NCBI GenBank assembly: GCA_016716525.1
Contig: JADJWE010000009.1
Location: 372,001 to 436,000 of the forward strand
Reading direction: 5' to 3'
Length of the DNA stretch: 64,000 bases
From: Candidatus Flexicrinis affinis
GTDB lineage: Bacteria > Chloroflexota > Anaerolineae > Aggregatilineales > Phototrophicaceae
Shown here: positions 27,024 through 35,800 of the stretch, one piece after another
How the letters are laid out: every line of letters starts with the position of its first letter
Numbering within the stretch: the first letter of the stretch is position 1
Program-made: the position numbers and the translations under genes
The notes under the pieces: generated by a model
What the model was told of the DNA's origin: nothing
The model's database searches: none
What the model saw: only the letters and a program-made list of their open reading frames with translations

Positions 27024-27914
27024 ATGGCGCAGCGAGTTAACGTGCGACGGTTAGCCCTCTTTGCGTTAACGGTGGCGCTGCTGGTCGCCGGGGTGTTGTT
27101 GACCAGTCAGCCGGCTCAGGCCGATATGAGCGGCGGAAAGATCCGATTCCGCAATGGCTACATCATCCTCAAATTCGACCACACCGGCTCGGCGGTGCAT
27201 CGGCGTGCTTACATTTCCTCAGACTTCACTGCTCTGGGCTATCACGCAAACCTCATCTACGCGCACTATCTGCTTGAGGACAATCAACTGTATCGTTTCG
27301 CTGGATCGACGGTGTCGGAATGGACGTGGACGCCAATTGCATCAGTCTCGTACGTTGTGGACGGCGCGAAGGTTAAGTGGAAGGTCGATGAGGCTCTTAT
27401 CGACCGCGCCTGTCCGTACGGCTTACACGTAGTTTTCGAGGTCGAGAAATCCCGCGACACCAAAACCATGCTGCCGATCTATAAGTTTGACAACAACTGC
27501 GCACTTCCGACGTCTACGCCGACTCAAACCTATACTCCGTCACCGACACCACTGCTCACGTATACGCCGACTCCGCCGTCCACACACACGCCGACATCGA
27601 CGCCGGAGAAACCCGCCACGGCTACCAACACCCTGACACGCACACCTTCGCCGTCGAATCCAACGGACATACCAACCTACGGTCCGTCGAATACGCCTAC
27701 GAACACGTATACGGCTACGGCGGCCGGCCCGACGGCCACGCCCTCGAACACGGCCACGTCTACGCCTACGGTTCCTACCGACACGCCATCAAACACGGCT
27801 ACGCCGTCGAATACGCCTTTGCCCACGTCGACAGGCCCGACGCCCACCTTCACGCCATTAACATTCACCCCGACCCAGTGCGGCGGCGGAGAATGCCCGC
27901 TGCCGCCGTTATAG
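27024..27914 (+). CDS. secreted protein with long Thr/Pro/Ser-rich stalk
   Basis: A 296-residue protein with signal peptide LALFALTVALLVAGVLLTSQPAQA (cleavage near residue 33) and AGGAGG 12 bases before the ATG. A globular domain of about 125 residues follows, including FRNGYIILKFDHTGSAVHRRAYISSDF and CPYGLHVVFEVEKS. The rest (about residues 162-285) is a low-complexity stalk of TPT, TPS and SNT triplets, and the protein ends in CGGGECPLPPL. Such stalks usually carry a domain away from the cell surface and are likely O-glycosylated. No membrane anchor is present at the C-terminus. Confidence 0.82.
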   Translation: MAQRVNVRRLALFALTVALLVAGVLLTSQPAQADMSGGKIRFRNGYIILKFDHTGSAVHRRAYISSDFTALGYHANLIYAHYLLEDNQLYRFAGSTVSEWTWTPIASVSYVVDGAKVKWKVDEALIDRACPYGLHVVFEVEKSRDTKTMLPIYKFDNNCALPTSTPTQTYTPSPTPLLTYTPTPPSTHTPTSTPEKPATATNTLTRTPSPSNPTDIPTYGPSNTPTNTYTATAAGPTATPSNTATSTPTVPTDTPSNTATPSNTPLPTSTGPTPTFTPLTFTPTQCGGGECPLPPL

Positions 27915-27931
27915 TGTGCGGGTTTTCGCTG

Positions 27932-29155
27932 CTAGTCGCCCGTCTCTAGCTGCACGACCAGCGTTTCCTCGCCGACGGTCGCGAGGACGACTACGCCGTT
28001 TGTCCCCACGATGAGCGGCTTCTTCTGCACGCTGGTCGGAGAAAAGAAGCGCGTTCCGGCATTTTCGATTACCTCAGAGCCGAGAAGGATGATTCCTTCG
28101 TCGCTCGGCTCGGCCAGTGCAACGAGATCGGTGCCGACGTCCTCCAATGTCAGCCGAAAATCCACGATCAACAGCCCGCCGTCCGGCAGCCAACCCGCGC
28201 TCAGCACAAGTCGGCTGGGCGCCAAGGGCTGTTTGGTCGCGCGCGCTGCAGAGATAACAACGTATCCGTTGTCCTCGATCGTATCGCTTGGCCGAATCGC
28301 TTGCATCATCAACTGGTCGCGCACACCCGTTAGTCCCAGAATCGACGTACTGTCCGGCGACACCGATACCGACAAATAGGGGATGCGTTCCCGGGTTTGG
28401 GTCGCCAGCAGCTTGGCTTCGTCATCCTCTACGAAATAGGCCCACACACCGGAGAGCGGGCTGTCCAGCAGATCCATGGCGTAGGCCAGATACGATCCGT
28501 CCGGCGCCCAGTCCATGTCCATCACGTACCCACGTCCGCCGGGGATGATCGGCAGCTCGGCGATTGGCTCCGGGTCCCCATCGGGCATCGTCAACGCCAT
28601 GACTTCCGGCGCACCTTCCATCCGGATGTTGTAGCGGACGAACGTCAACCTGCCGTCGGGATGCCATGCCGGCGCAAGGTCGACATACGCGGAGTCCGGC
28701 GCGTCGTCGTCGCCCGTGACCGCAAGCGAACCGTCATACCCGTCGTTGGTGACGTTCAGGAGCAGGCGCGTAACGACGTCGAACACCCAGATGTCGGAGT
28801 CTCGGAAGAAAACGAACGCGGGTTCAGTGAACGCCACATACCGCTCGTCCGGGGACCAGCGGAACGTCTCGTGGTCGGGGCGGGGCGTGTCGTCATCCCA
28901 CTGATCACGGATATCGACGCAGTTGAGCCGGGTATCGGGCATAGCGTACACGCAGAAATCGAACCCGGCTGTGTGCAGCATCAGCGTGCCGCTGGGCGAC
29001 AGATGGGCCGACGTATTGGCCGGTGCGGATAACATCGGCAGCCGCGCGGAGAGCGAGGCAGTCAGATTGGACGGGTCGAGCGGGGGTGCCTCTTGTGCGG
29101 CGACAGGAACGACGAGGATGACGATGAATGCTGCAATTGCGATCAAACGGTGCAT
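27932..29155 (-). CDS. secreted TolB-like beta-propeller protein
   Basis: A 407-residue protein with signal peptide MHRLIAIAAFIVILVVPVAAQ. Propeller-type blades recur as FRWSPDERYVAFTEPAFVFFRDSDIWVFDV, LAPAWHPDGRLTFVRYN, MDMDWAPDGSYLAYAMD, VSVSPDSTSILGLTG and LSAGWLPDGGLLIVDF, the pattern of TolB/WD40-like repeats. No catalytic motif is visible. Start: the ATG at 29155; a GTG four codons further up (29167) is also in frame. The gene converges with the stalked secreted protein, 17 bp apart. Ligand binding or scaffolding outside the cell is inferred. Confidence 0.8.
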   Translation of the reverse strand: MHRLIAIAAFIVILVVPVAAQEAPPLDPSNLTASLSARLPMLSAPANTSAHLSPSGTLMLHTAGFDFCVYAMPDTRLNCVDIRDQWDDDTPRPDHETFRWSPDERYVAFTEPAFVFFRDSDIWVFDVVTRLLLNVTNDGYDGSLAVTGDDDAPDSAYVDLAPAWHPDGRLTFVRYNIRMEGAPEVMALTMPDGDPEPIAELPIIPGGRGYVMDMDWAPDGSYLAYAMDLLDSPLSGVWAYFVEDDEAKLLATQTRERIPYLSVSVSPDSTSILGLTGVRDQLMMQAIRPSDTIEDNGYVVISAARATKQPLAPSRLVLSAGWLPDGGLLIVDFRLTLEDVGTDLVALAEPSDEGIILLGSEVIENAGTRFFSPTSVQKKPLIVGTNGVVVLATVGEETLVVQLETGD

Positions 29156-29268
29156 TGGTGATCCCACGGTGTGAACAATACTGTCCTATACCGTAACACA
29201 CATTATCAAGCCGCGTGCGTCACCCGCTCATCAACTCCCATCTGGCTACTGAATCCTGTCGACGCGCC

Positions 29269-30189
29269 CTACGGTGCGCTGATCTCGCGGCGTACCGTCT
29301 CAAGGAGCGTCTCGGCGCGGAGCTGCGCGAGCGAGTAACACGGTCCGCCGAGTTGTTCGGCCAGCTTGCTCGCCAGACCTTGATCGAACGCGATGTGCTC
29401 CATGTTGATCGTGACCGTGCGGATGTCGTGCTCTTTGATCTGCCGCGCGATGCGATGCGCCTCCTCTTGCGGGGACATCGATGTCGACAGGCTGACGTTG
29501 CCGGCGCCGTCGGTGAGCAGGATCATCAGCGGCATGACGTCGGGATTGTTGGTCTGCTCACGGACGATCGTGTCGTAGCTCAATAGCAGGCCGGCCGAAA
29601 GCGGGGTCTTGCCGCCGACAGGAATGTCGGCCAGCGCGTGCTTGGCAAGGATGACCGAGTTGGTCGGCGGCAGCACCAGCGTCGCGCGGTCTTTCTGGAA
29701 GACCACCAGACCCACGCGGTCGCGCCGCTGATAGGCGTCGGTGAGCAGCGACATGATCGCGCCTTTGGTCGCCTGCATGCGCTCGGCTACCGCCATCGAC
29801 CACGAGGCGTCGACGACGAACAAGATCAGGTTGGCGGCACGGCGGACACGCACCTTGCGATACAGATCGCCTTTCCGCAAGGCATAGGCCATGCCCGTCT
29901 CGGCCTTCTGCTGTTCGCGGGCTTTTTGGTGGACAGCCGCGGCGCGCAAGGTGGCGTCGAAGGCGATGTCGTTGTTCTTGCCGTTGGCGGGGCGGGCCTG
30001 CACGTAACGCCCGCGTTTGCGGTCGGTCCGCGTGCGCGAACGGCGCCCGGACTGCCGGCGCGTGATCTTGTCGACCTGCGACTGGAGCTTGCGCGGGGCG
30101 AACTCGGTGTCGCTTTCGACCTTCTGCCCGCCTTCCCACCAGTGGCTTTCCTGCGCGCCCTGAAACGGATTCTGCGGCGCTGCCTGCAT
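29269..30189 (-). CDS. chlD: VWA half of the chlD-type chelatase subunit (joined to the AAA+ half by a -1 shift)
   Basis: A 306-residue frame that holds a basic linker (RRSRTRTDRKRGRY), then a von Willebrand A domain with the MIDAS motif DASWSMAV (DxSxS) and later LLTDGAGN. It is the C-terminal half of the chelatase D subunit. In this frame the sequence is open upstream of the ATG at 30189 to the A9 run at 30243-30251. A -1 slip there adds SQPVTESGDAEQNPDVKD and fuses it to the AAA+ half, giving about 694 residues, the normal length for fused ChlD/BchD-like proteins. Independent initiation at 30189 is possible but no ribosome-binding site is evident. The metal could be Mg or Co; no chlH or cobN gene is in the window. 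Confidence 0.85.
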   Translation of the reverse strand: MQAAPQNPFQGAQESHWWEGGQKVESDTEFAPRKLQSQVDKITRRQSGRRSRTRTDRKRGRYVQARPANGKNNDIAFDATLRAAAVHQKAREQQKAETGMAYALRKGDLYRKVRVRRAANLILFVVDASWSMAVAERMQATKGAIMSLLTDAYQRRDRVGLVVFQKDRATLVLPPTNSVILAKHALADIPVGGKTPLSAGLLLSYDTIVREQTNNPDVMPLMILLTDGAGNVSLSTSMSPQEEAHRIARQIKEHDIRTVTINMEHIAFDQGLASKLAEQLGGPCYSLAQLRAETLLETVRREISAP

Positions 30190-30230
30190 GTCTTTGACGT
30201 CGGGATTCTGCTCAGCGTCCCCGGATTCCG

Positions 30231-30251
30231 TTACCGGCTGGCTTTTTTTTT
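30231..30251 (-). promoter_or_regulatory. candidate -1 frameshift (slippage) site A9 with nearby stop
   Basis: On the coding strand the sequence reads GGC-AAA-AAA-AAA-GCC-AGC-CGG-TAA. The zero frame stops 9 bases after the A9 run. Re-reading one A places the ribosome in the VWA frame. A run of nine A is a classical slippage site for both ribosomes and RNA polymerase. A weak imperfect hairpin (CAGCCGG/CCG...GCTG) can form just downstream. Confidence 0.65.
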
Positions 30252-31352
30252 GCCATCCGCAGCTTCTTGCTGGGCCGTGGTCTGCGAGTCGCTGTCCGCG
30301 TCGCCTTCGCCCATCTCGGATTCGAGCTGATCCATCTGTGCATCGAGCGTGCTGAGGTCGATCTTGGCGTCGGCGAAGGGGCCGCGCTTGAGGCGATGCG
30401 GCACGGCCAGCTCGAACGCGATACGGATGTCCTCGCGGCTGACCTGACGGCGCCCGTTGAAGGCGGCGTTGGCGCGCGCGCCCTTGAGGATCACCAGATC
30501 GGCGCGGTGGCCGTCAATGTGCAGTTGGCTGGTCATCAGCGCGATCAGGCGCAGGTCGCCACGGGTATATTGCACGTCGTCCACCAGCGCGCGAGCGGAA
30601 ATGATGCGCTCGGCCAGATCCTTCTCGTCCGGCGCCCACTCCTCGAGGAACCCCTGCGGATCATCTTCGAACGCGATGTGCCGTTCGAGGATCTCGACGC
30701 GGGCGCTCGGGTCGGTGATGCCCTCGACCTCGACCGACAGCGCGAAACGGTCGAGGAGCTGCGGACGCAGGTCGCCTTCTTCCGGGTTCATGGTGCCGAC
30801 GAGGATGAAGCGGGCCGGATGGCTGAAGCTGATGCCCTCGCGCTCGACCACGTTGATGCCCATTGCGGCGCTGTCGAGCAGCAGGTCGACCACATGGTCG
30901 TCCAGCAGGTTGACCTCGTCCACGTACAGGATGCCGCGGTTGGCCGAAGCCAGCACGCCGGGCTCGAAATGCCGTTCGCCGCGCTGGATCGCCTTTTCGA
31001 TGTCGAGCGTTCCGACGACGCGGTCTTCGGTGGCGCTCACCGGCAGGTCGACGAAGCGGATACGACGTTTCTCGGTCGGGATATCGTCGGCAGGTGTAGC
31101 GCTGTAGCGTTCGCGGCTGATGTCCGACCACGTCGCGGGGCTGTGCGGATCGTCGTTGAAAGGCGAGTCGGCGATAACGTCGACCTCGGGCAGCAGGGCC
31201 GCAAGGGCGCGCGCCGCGGTCGACTTGCCCGTGCCGCGCTCGCCGCGGATGAGCACGCCGCCGATGCGCATGTCGACCGCGTTGAGGATCAACGCGCGCT
31301 TCATACGCTCCTGCCCGACGATAGCCGTAAACGGGTAGACGAACCGTGCCAT
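30231..31352 (-). CDS. chlI: AAA+ ATPase subunit of Mg/Co-chelatase (zero-frame product)
   Basis: A 373-residue AAA+ protein. It contains YPFTAIVGQERMKRALILNAVD, Walker A GERGTGKST (about residues 36-44), GTLDIEKAIQRGERHFEPGVLASANRGILYVDEVNLLDDHVVDLLLD with Walker B, GTMNPEEGDLRPQLLDRF (sensor 1/arginine-finger region) and DDVQYTRGDLRLIALM near the C-terminus. These are diagnostic for BchI/ChlI. The last 40 residues are acidic and end in DGKKKASR, the lysines being encoded by the A9 slip site. Start: ATG at 31350-31352 (MARFVYPF), downstream of the promoter at 31391-31419; a TTG at 31391 is rejected because it overlaps the -10 element. Confidence 0.92.
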   Translation of the reverse strand: MARFVYPFTAIVGQERMKRALILNAVDMRIGGVLIRGERGTGKSTAARALAALLPEVDVIADSPFNDDPHSPATWSDISRERYSATPADDIPTEKRRIRFVDLPVSATEDRVVGTLDIEKAIQRGERHFEPGVLASANRGILYVDEVNLLDDHVVDLLLDSAAMGINVVEREGISFSHPARFILVGTMNPEEGDLRPQLLDRFALSVEVEGITDPSARVEILERHIAFEDDPQGFLEEWAPDEKDLAERIISARALVDDVQYTRGDLRLIALMTSQLHIDGHRADLVILKGARANAAFNGRRQVSREDIRIAFELAVPHRLKRGPFADAKIDLSTLDAQMDQLESEMGEGDADSDSQTTAQQEAADGKKKASR

Positions 31353-31390
31353 ATGATGCCATCCATTCAGATTTTGTTGAATGCAACGCA

Positions 31391-31419
31391 ATTATAGGAG
31401 GGGACGGCGCACGCGGCAA
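31391..31419 (-). promoter_or_regulatory. sigma-70 type promoter of the chlI/chlD gene
   Basis: On the minus strand TTGCCG (31414-31419) and a perfect TATAAT (31391-31396) are separated by 17 bases. The transcript would start about 32 bases before the ATG at 31352. The promoter sits in the gap after the CARF-HTH gene, so the chelatase gene can be expressed separately. Confidence 0.7.
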
Positions 31420-31475
31420 TGCCCGAAACAGACCACGACCGGGGGTATTTCGATGCTGCCCCGCGGGAATGGAGG

Positions 31476-32279
31476 CTAGCCGTTGTTGCGCAGGAAGTCG
31501 ACCAGCAGGCGTTTCTTGTCCTTCACGTGCTCGCCAGAGTCGAGGAATGCTACTAGCTTGCCGTAAACGCTGCTCAACTGGTTGTCGATCGTACGCGGAG
31601 ACTTGCCAAGCGCGACCGCCAATTGACCGTTGGTGGAGTAAGGGTACTTCATCAGTGTCTCGACGACGTTGCGCTCTTCGTCGCTGAGTTTGACCATAAA
31701 CAGCGTGCGCGCGTCGCGCCGCATGGTGAGGAAGTCCTCGACGTTCTCCGGGGCCATGCCCGGCGCAAAGCGGGCGGCGACCAGCGGCAGATCGACCAAC
31801 TGGACGTGGCGGCGCTCGCGCGGCTTGATGTGGAACTTTCCCGGGACGATCACGTGGTCGGGCGAAAGCACGACCCACACCCGGTCGGCATGGCCGAACA
31901 GCACGTTGGCGGCGAGCGTGGCATAGATGCTCATCGCCTTACGCCCGCTTGAGACCAGCAGGTGCACGGTGTGCTTCTGCTTCAACTCGCGCAGCGTGTC
32001 GTATAGGTGCCGGAAGTAGTCCTCCGCGGCTTCCCGGGTAGTCAGCTCGGACAGAGGACGCCCGTCGGCATGACGCACTTCACGCCAGTCGACAGGGATC
32101 TCATAGTCCTTGTCGAGGACGCCTTTCAGCGACGTATAAGCATCCGCGATATTTGCCGCGCGTGGGTCCGTATGGATAACGATTGATCGATGAATGCGGA
32201 CCGAGTCCATGAGTGCGTCGAGCGCGACCGTGATGGCTTCTGGTCGCTGGCCCAGCGTGGCCACAAATACATCTGGCAT
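31476..32279 (-). CDS. CARF (Cas_NE0113/ring-nuclease-like) domain fused to a helix-turn-helix
   Basis: A 267-residue protein. Residues 1-180 follow the CRISPR-associated NE0113/CARF layout: VFVATLGQRPEAITVALDAL (strand 1 and ligand loop), SIVIHTDP (strand 2) and VHLLVSSGRKAMSIYATLAANVLFGHADRVWVVLSP (the GRK motif and following strand). Residues about 197-267 (LSDEERNVVETLMKYPYSTNGQLAVALGKSPRTIDNQLSSVYGKL) look like a LuxR/GerE-type helix-turn-helix. CARF domains bind cyclic oligoadenylates, and Csa3 is the known CARF-HTH regulator; this combination is similar in design but from a different CARF branch. There is no CRISPR array, cas10 or other cas gene in the window. Start: ATG at 32279; no clear ribosome-binding site. 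Confidence 0.75.
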   Translation of the reverse strand: MPDVFVATLGQRPEAITVALDALMDSVRIHRSIVIHTDPRAANIADAYTSLKGVLDKDYEIPVDWREVRHADGRPLSELTTREAAEDYFRHLYDTLRELKQKHTVHLLVSSGRKAMSIYATLAANVLFGHADRVWVVLSPDHVIVPGKFHIKPRERRHVQLVDLPLVAARFAPGMAPENVEDFLTMRRDARTLFMVKLSDEERNVVETLMKYPYSTNGQLAVALGKSPRTIDNQLSSVYGKLVAFLDSGEHVKDKKRLLVDFLRNNG

Positions 32280-32305
32280 TCGGTAACCGGAACTGTCCTA
32301 ATCAA

Positions 32306-32318
32306 GTAATGACATTAC
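32306..32318. promoter_or_regulatory. palindrome upstream of the CARF-HTH gene, candidate operator
   Basis: GTAATG-A-CATTAC is a perfect 6+1+6 palindrome 27 bases upstream of the CARF-HTH start codon. Its right half with flank (ACATTACGTT, 32312-32321) recurs at 32482-32491. Autoregulation by the encoded HTH protein is a plausible guess. Confidence 0.4.
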
Positions 32319-32759
32319 GTTGTAAATATACAGCGTGCGTCGGTGGTGTGCATGAGTGGTATTACCTAAATTCGCGTGCCATTGTTAAGCCGTATTCGGT
32401 ACCGGTCGAAATCCGCATCGATCAAATAGACTGTGACAGCCGAAAGTATCGCCGGTTCGCCCTACTTGTTAAAGAGTTCATACATTACGTTAGTTTCGTC
32501 CATCCGAGCATCCAGCCTCGAAACATAAGCAAGAGATGAGGCGCGAGGCGATGCCTGGCGTGGTCTTGCACGGGACGGAGAACAGCTTAAGCGTCAGGGT
32601 AACGGACCGGGGTGGTTCATCGTTTACTCACATATCGAAGCCTGCGATGTGCCGGTCTTCACGGGTTCGCAGTCTGTCGTTAACGCCAAAGCGAGTTGAC
32701 GTGCTTAACGCAACATGAATATACTTTGTGTAACGGGACGCTACATGAGGACCTGCGTA

Positions 32760-32826
32760 CCATTCGTGTAGCGCTGCAATGACCGGCACTAAGCCAGAAT
32801 TCGGTCTGACAGTACTTCACGAATGG
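32760..32826. repeat. 9-bp inverted repeat upstream of the giant exoprotein gene
   Basis: CCATTCGTG (32760-32768) and CACGAATGG (32818-32826) are exact inverse complements, 49 bp apart, ending 44 bases before the start codon. A stem in the leader transcript or paired binding sites would both fit. Confidence 0.4.
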
Positions 32827-32870
32827 GACCTCAGTCCCGATTATCGATAGGCCCTAGGAGATTATTGGCC

Positions 32871-35800
32871 ATGACTTATCGAACTCGCGTTCGGGCGATC
32901 AGCGTCTGCGTGCTGATCGTCCTCGCTTTGGGAGTCGCCGGTCTAGCGTCGGCGACCAATCAAAGCATTACAGCGCCCGTCAGCGTCAACTGCGCCGAGG
33001 GCGACATCGGCACGACCGTCTGCGCCATCCCGGTATCGCATACCTACGACGGCGGCGGGACCACGCTGGGCAATCTCACGCTGCTTGGTGCAACTTCTGC
33101 GGTCGGGGCCAGCCCTGCAACTGCTGACGTCGACTACGTGGGACTTTCCGAAGGCCTCACCGTTTGCGAAAACGACACAAGCGTCGGCTCGCCGTATACC
33201 TGTACGTTCTTCGTGACAGTCTACGGAGATACCGGGATCGAGCCCAATGAGACCTTCCAAGTGGCGTTTACCTCGCCCGGATTCAACGACGTATTCACCA
33301 ACGCCGTGACGACGGTCACCATCATTGACGACGACGCACCCGTCGGGCCATCGACGTTCCACGTCCCGACCGTCTACGTCGATGAGACGGCAGGCACGGC
33401 GACCGTCACCGTCGAGCTAAGTACGGCGCTCGCCGGCGGGGCATCGGTCGAGGTGTTCACCGCTGCGGGCACGGCATCGGTCCCCGACAACGACTTCACG
33501 GCCGTGCCGGTGACCACGCTCAACTTTGCGGCCGCTGGCAGCCCCGGCGATACCGCGCAGTCGTTCAACGTATCGATTACAGACGACGCTAAGTTCGAGC
33601 CCAACGAGTACTTCTACGTCATCCTGCAGAACAACAGCGCCGGCACCGAACTGGGCACGCCGGATTACGGCATCGTCGTCATCAACTCGGACGATGCGCG
33701 CCCAACGGTCAACTTGACGCCGCTGGCGACCGTGTCGGAAGGGGCGGGCAGCGCCGTCTACAGCGCAGCGCTCACCAACCCGACATTCGAGTCCGTCTCG
33801 GTCAGCTTCGCCGCCGCGCCAATCGGCGGGACACCCGCCACGGCAGGCAGCGACTTCGCCGCGGAGACGGGAACGGTCGTTATCCCAGCCGGCGGTGTCG
33901 GCGCGACGATCTCCATCCCGATCGTCGAAGACACGAGCGACGAGCCGGCTGAGACGTTCTCCGTCACGCTGTCGAACGCGCAGCCCGGTGGCTATTCGAT
34001 CGGTACGGCGTCGCAAACCACAGCCATCACCGACAACGATGGCGCGCCCACGGTCAGCGTGTCGAACGTGTCGGTCAACGAAGGCGCTGGAACCGCGTCC
34101 TTCACCGTCGCTCTGAGCAATCCGACGGCGAGTACGGTCAACTTCAACTGGGCGACCGCCAATGGCAGCGCGACACAACCGGCGGACTACACCAGCGCCG
34201 GTGCCGCGGCGTCGATCCCGGCGGGCAGCACCAGCGTCGTGCTCGGCCCGATCCCGATTGTCGATGACGCGACCGACGAGCCTGACGAGACGTTCACGAT
34301 CAATCTGACGGGCATCACCAACGCCAGTAACGCGAGTGCCAGCGGCACGGTCACGATCATCGATAACGACGGCGCGCCGACCGTGCGCCTGCTCAGCCCG
34401 GCCAACGTCAACGAACCGGTCGCCGGTACGACCAATCAGACGTTCACCGTGCAGCTCAGCAACCCGACCACGACTCCGGTCACCGTGCGCTACTACAACA
34501 ACAGCGCGACCGCATTCTGGGACGTCGACTTTGACGGCATCAACGTGGGATCGCCGCAGTCGATGACCATCCCCGCCGGCAGCACGTCCGGCACGTTCAG
34601 TATGACGATTTTCGCCGATACGATCGACGAGCCGAACGAGTTCTACTTCGCGCGCCTGCTCGACGTGCCGACCGGCAACGCGGTCATCGTCGAGGACGAG
34701 GCAGAAGCGTATATCCTCGACAGCGACGCCGCGCCCGTGCTGACGATCAACAGCCCGACCCTTGTCGAAGGCGATTCGGGCACGACCAGCATGGTGTTTA
34801 CGGTGACGCTCACCGGTTCGACGTCGTGGCTGCCGGTCTCGTTCAACTACGCCACCACGCCGGGGACGGCGTCTCCTGCCGACTTTGTCTCCACCGGCGG
34901 CGCGATCACGATTGCCGCTGGCGCGACCTCCGCGACGATCAGCGTCCCGGTCGTGGGCGACACCATCGACGAAGGCGACGAGACGTTCACCGTTGCGCTC
35001 AGCAACCCGGTCAACGCAACCGGCACGCCGACCGGTACCGGCACCATTCAGGATGACGACGCCGCGCCGACGATCTCGTTCAGCTACGCGCCGGGCACGA
35101 CCGTCACCGAAGGCGGCCTACTGCAAGTCAACGCGACGCTCAGCAATCCGTCGGCCAACCCGATCACCGTTGACATCGCCACCTCGCCCGGCGCTCCGGC
35201 CGCGACGAGCGGCGCGGACTACACGCTCAACGCCGCGTCGATCACCTTCCCGGCGGGTGCCGTGGGCGCGTCGTTCACCGTGAGCATCGCGGACGATGCG
35301 CTGTACGAGGCGGGCGGCAACGAGGTATTCAACCTCGACTACACGCTCGGCTCAGGAACGGCAAGCGGTCTCCCGGCCTCTCAGGCTATCGAGATCGCCG
35401 AGAACGAATCGGCCCCGATCATCAGCGTGCTGGACGCGACGCCGGTCAGCGAAGGTAACGCCGGCACGCAGAACCAGAGCTTTACGGTTCGCCTGAGCCA
35501 TGCCAGCACGCAGGCGGTGACATTCGGTTGGCGGACCGCGGGCGGTACTGCCGCTGCGGCCGACGGCGATTTTATAGCGCAGGGCGGGGCGGTCCTCGTG
35601 CCCGGAAGCATCGCGGCAGGGGATACTACCTTCACGCTGCAAGTCGTCGTCAACGGCGACACCAAGTTCGAGCCGGACGAGTTCTACAGCGTGCTGATCG
35701 CGAACGTGGTCGGTGCGACGCTGGGCGATTCGCTTGCCTTCGGTTATCTGCTGAACGACGATCAACGCCCGACCGTGTCGATCAACAGCGTGAGCGTAAC

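Larger units (their letters stand above)
32280..32870. other. AT-richer intergenic region of 591 bp
   Basis: This stretch between the divergent CARF-HTH and giant exoprotein genes is visibly less GC-rich than its surroundings (near 46 % in its left half). The open frames in it (60-76 codons) lack ribosome-binding sites and recognisable products. It holds a 13-bp palindrome (32306-32318), a 10-base direct repeat, a 9-bp inverted repeat spanning 67 bp (32760-32826) and a small hairpin (32825-32838). It probably carries both promoters and regulatory sites. Confidence 0.6.

Noticed and set aside
31623..31952. Open frames on the plus strand opposite the CARF-HTH gene
   Set aside because: Shadow frames; the minus-strand protein has clear motifs throughout.
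32309..32718. Two small open frames (76 and 60 codons) in the AT-rich intergenic region
   Set aside because: They have no ribosome-binding site and no recognisable protein pattern; kept only as a possibility.
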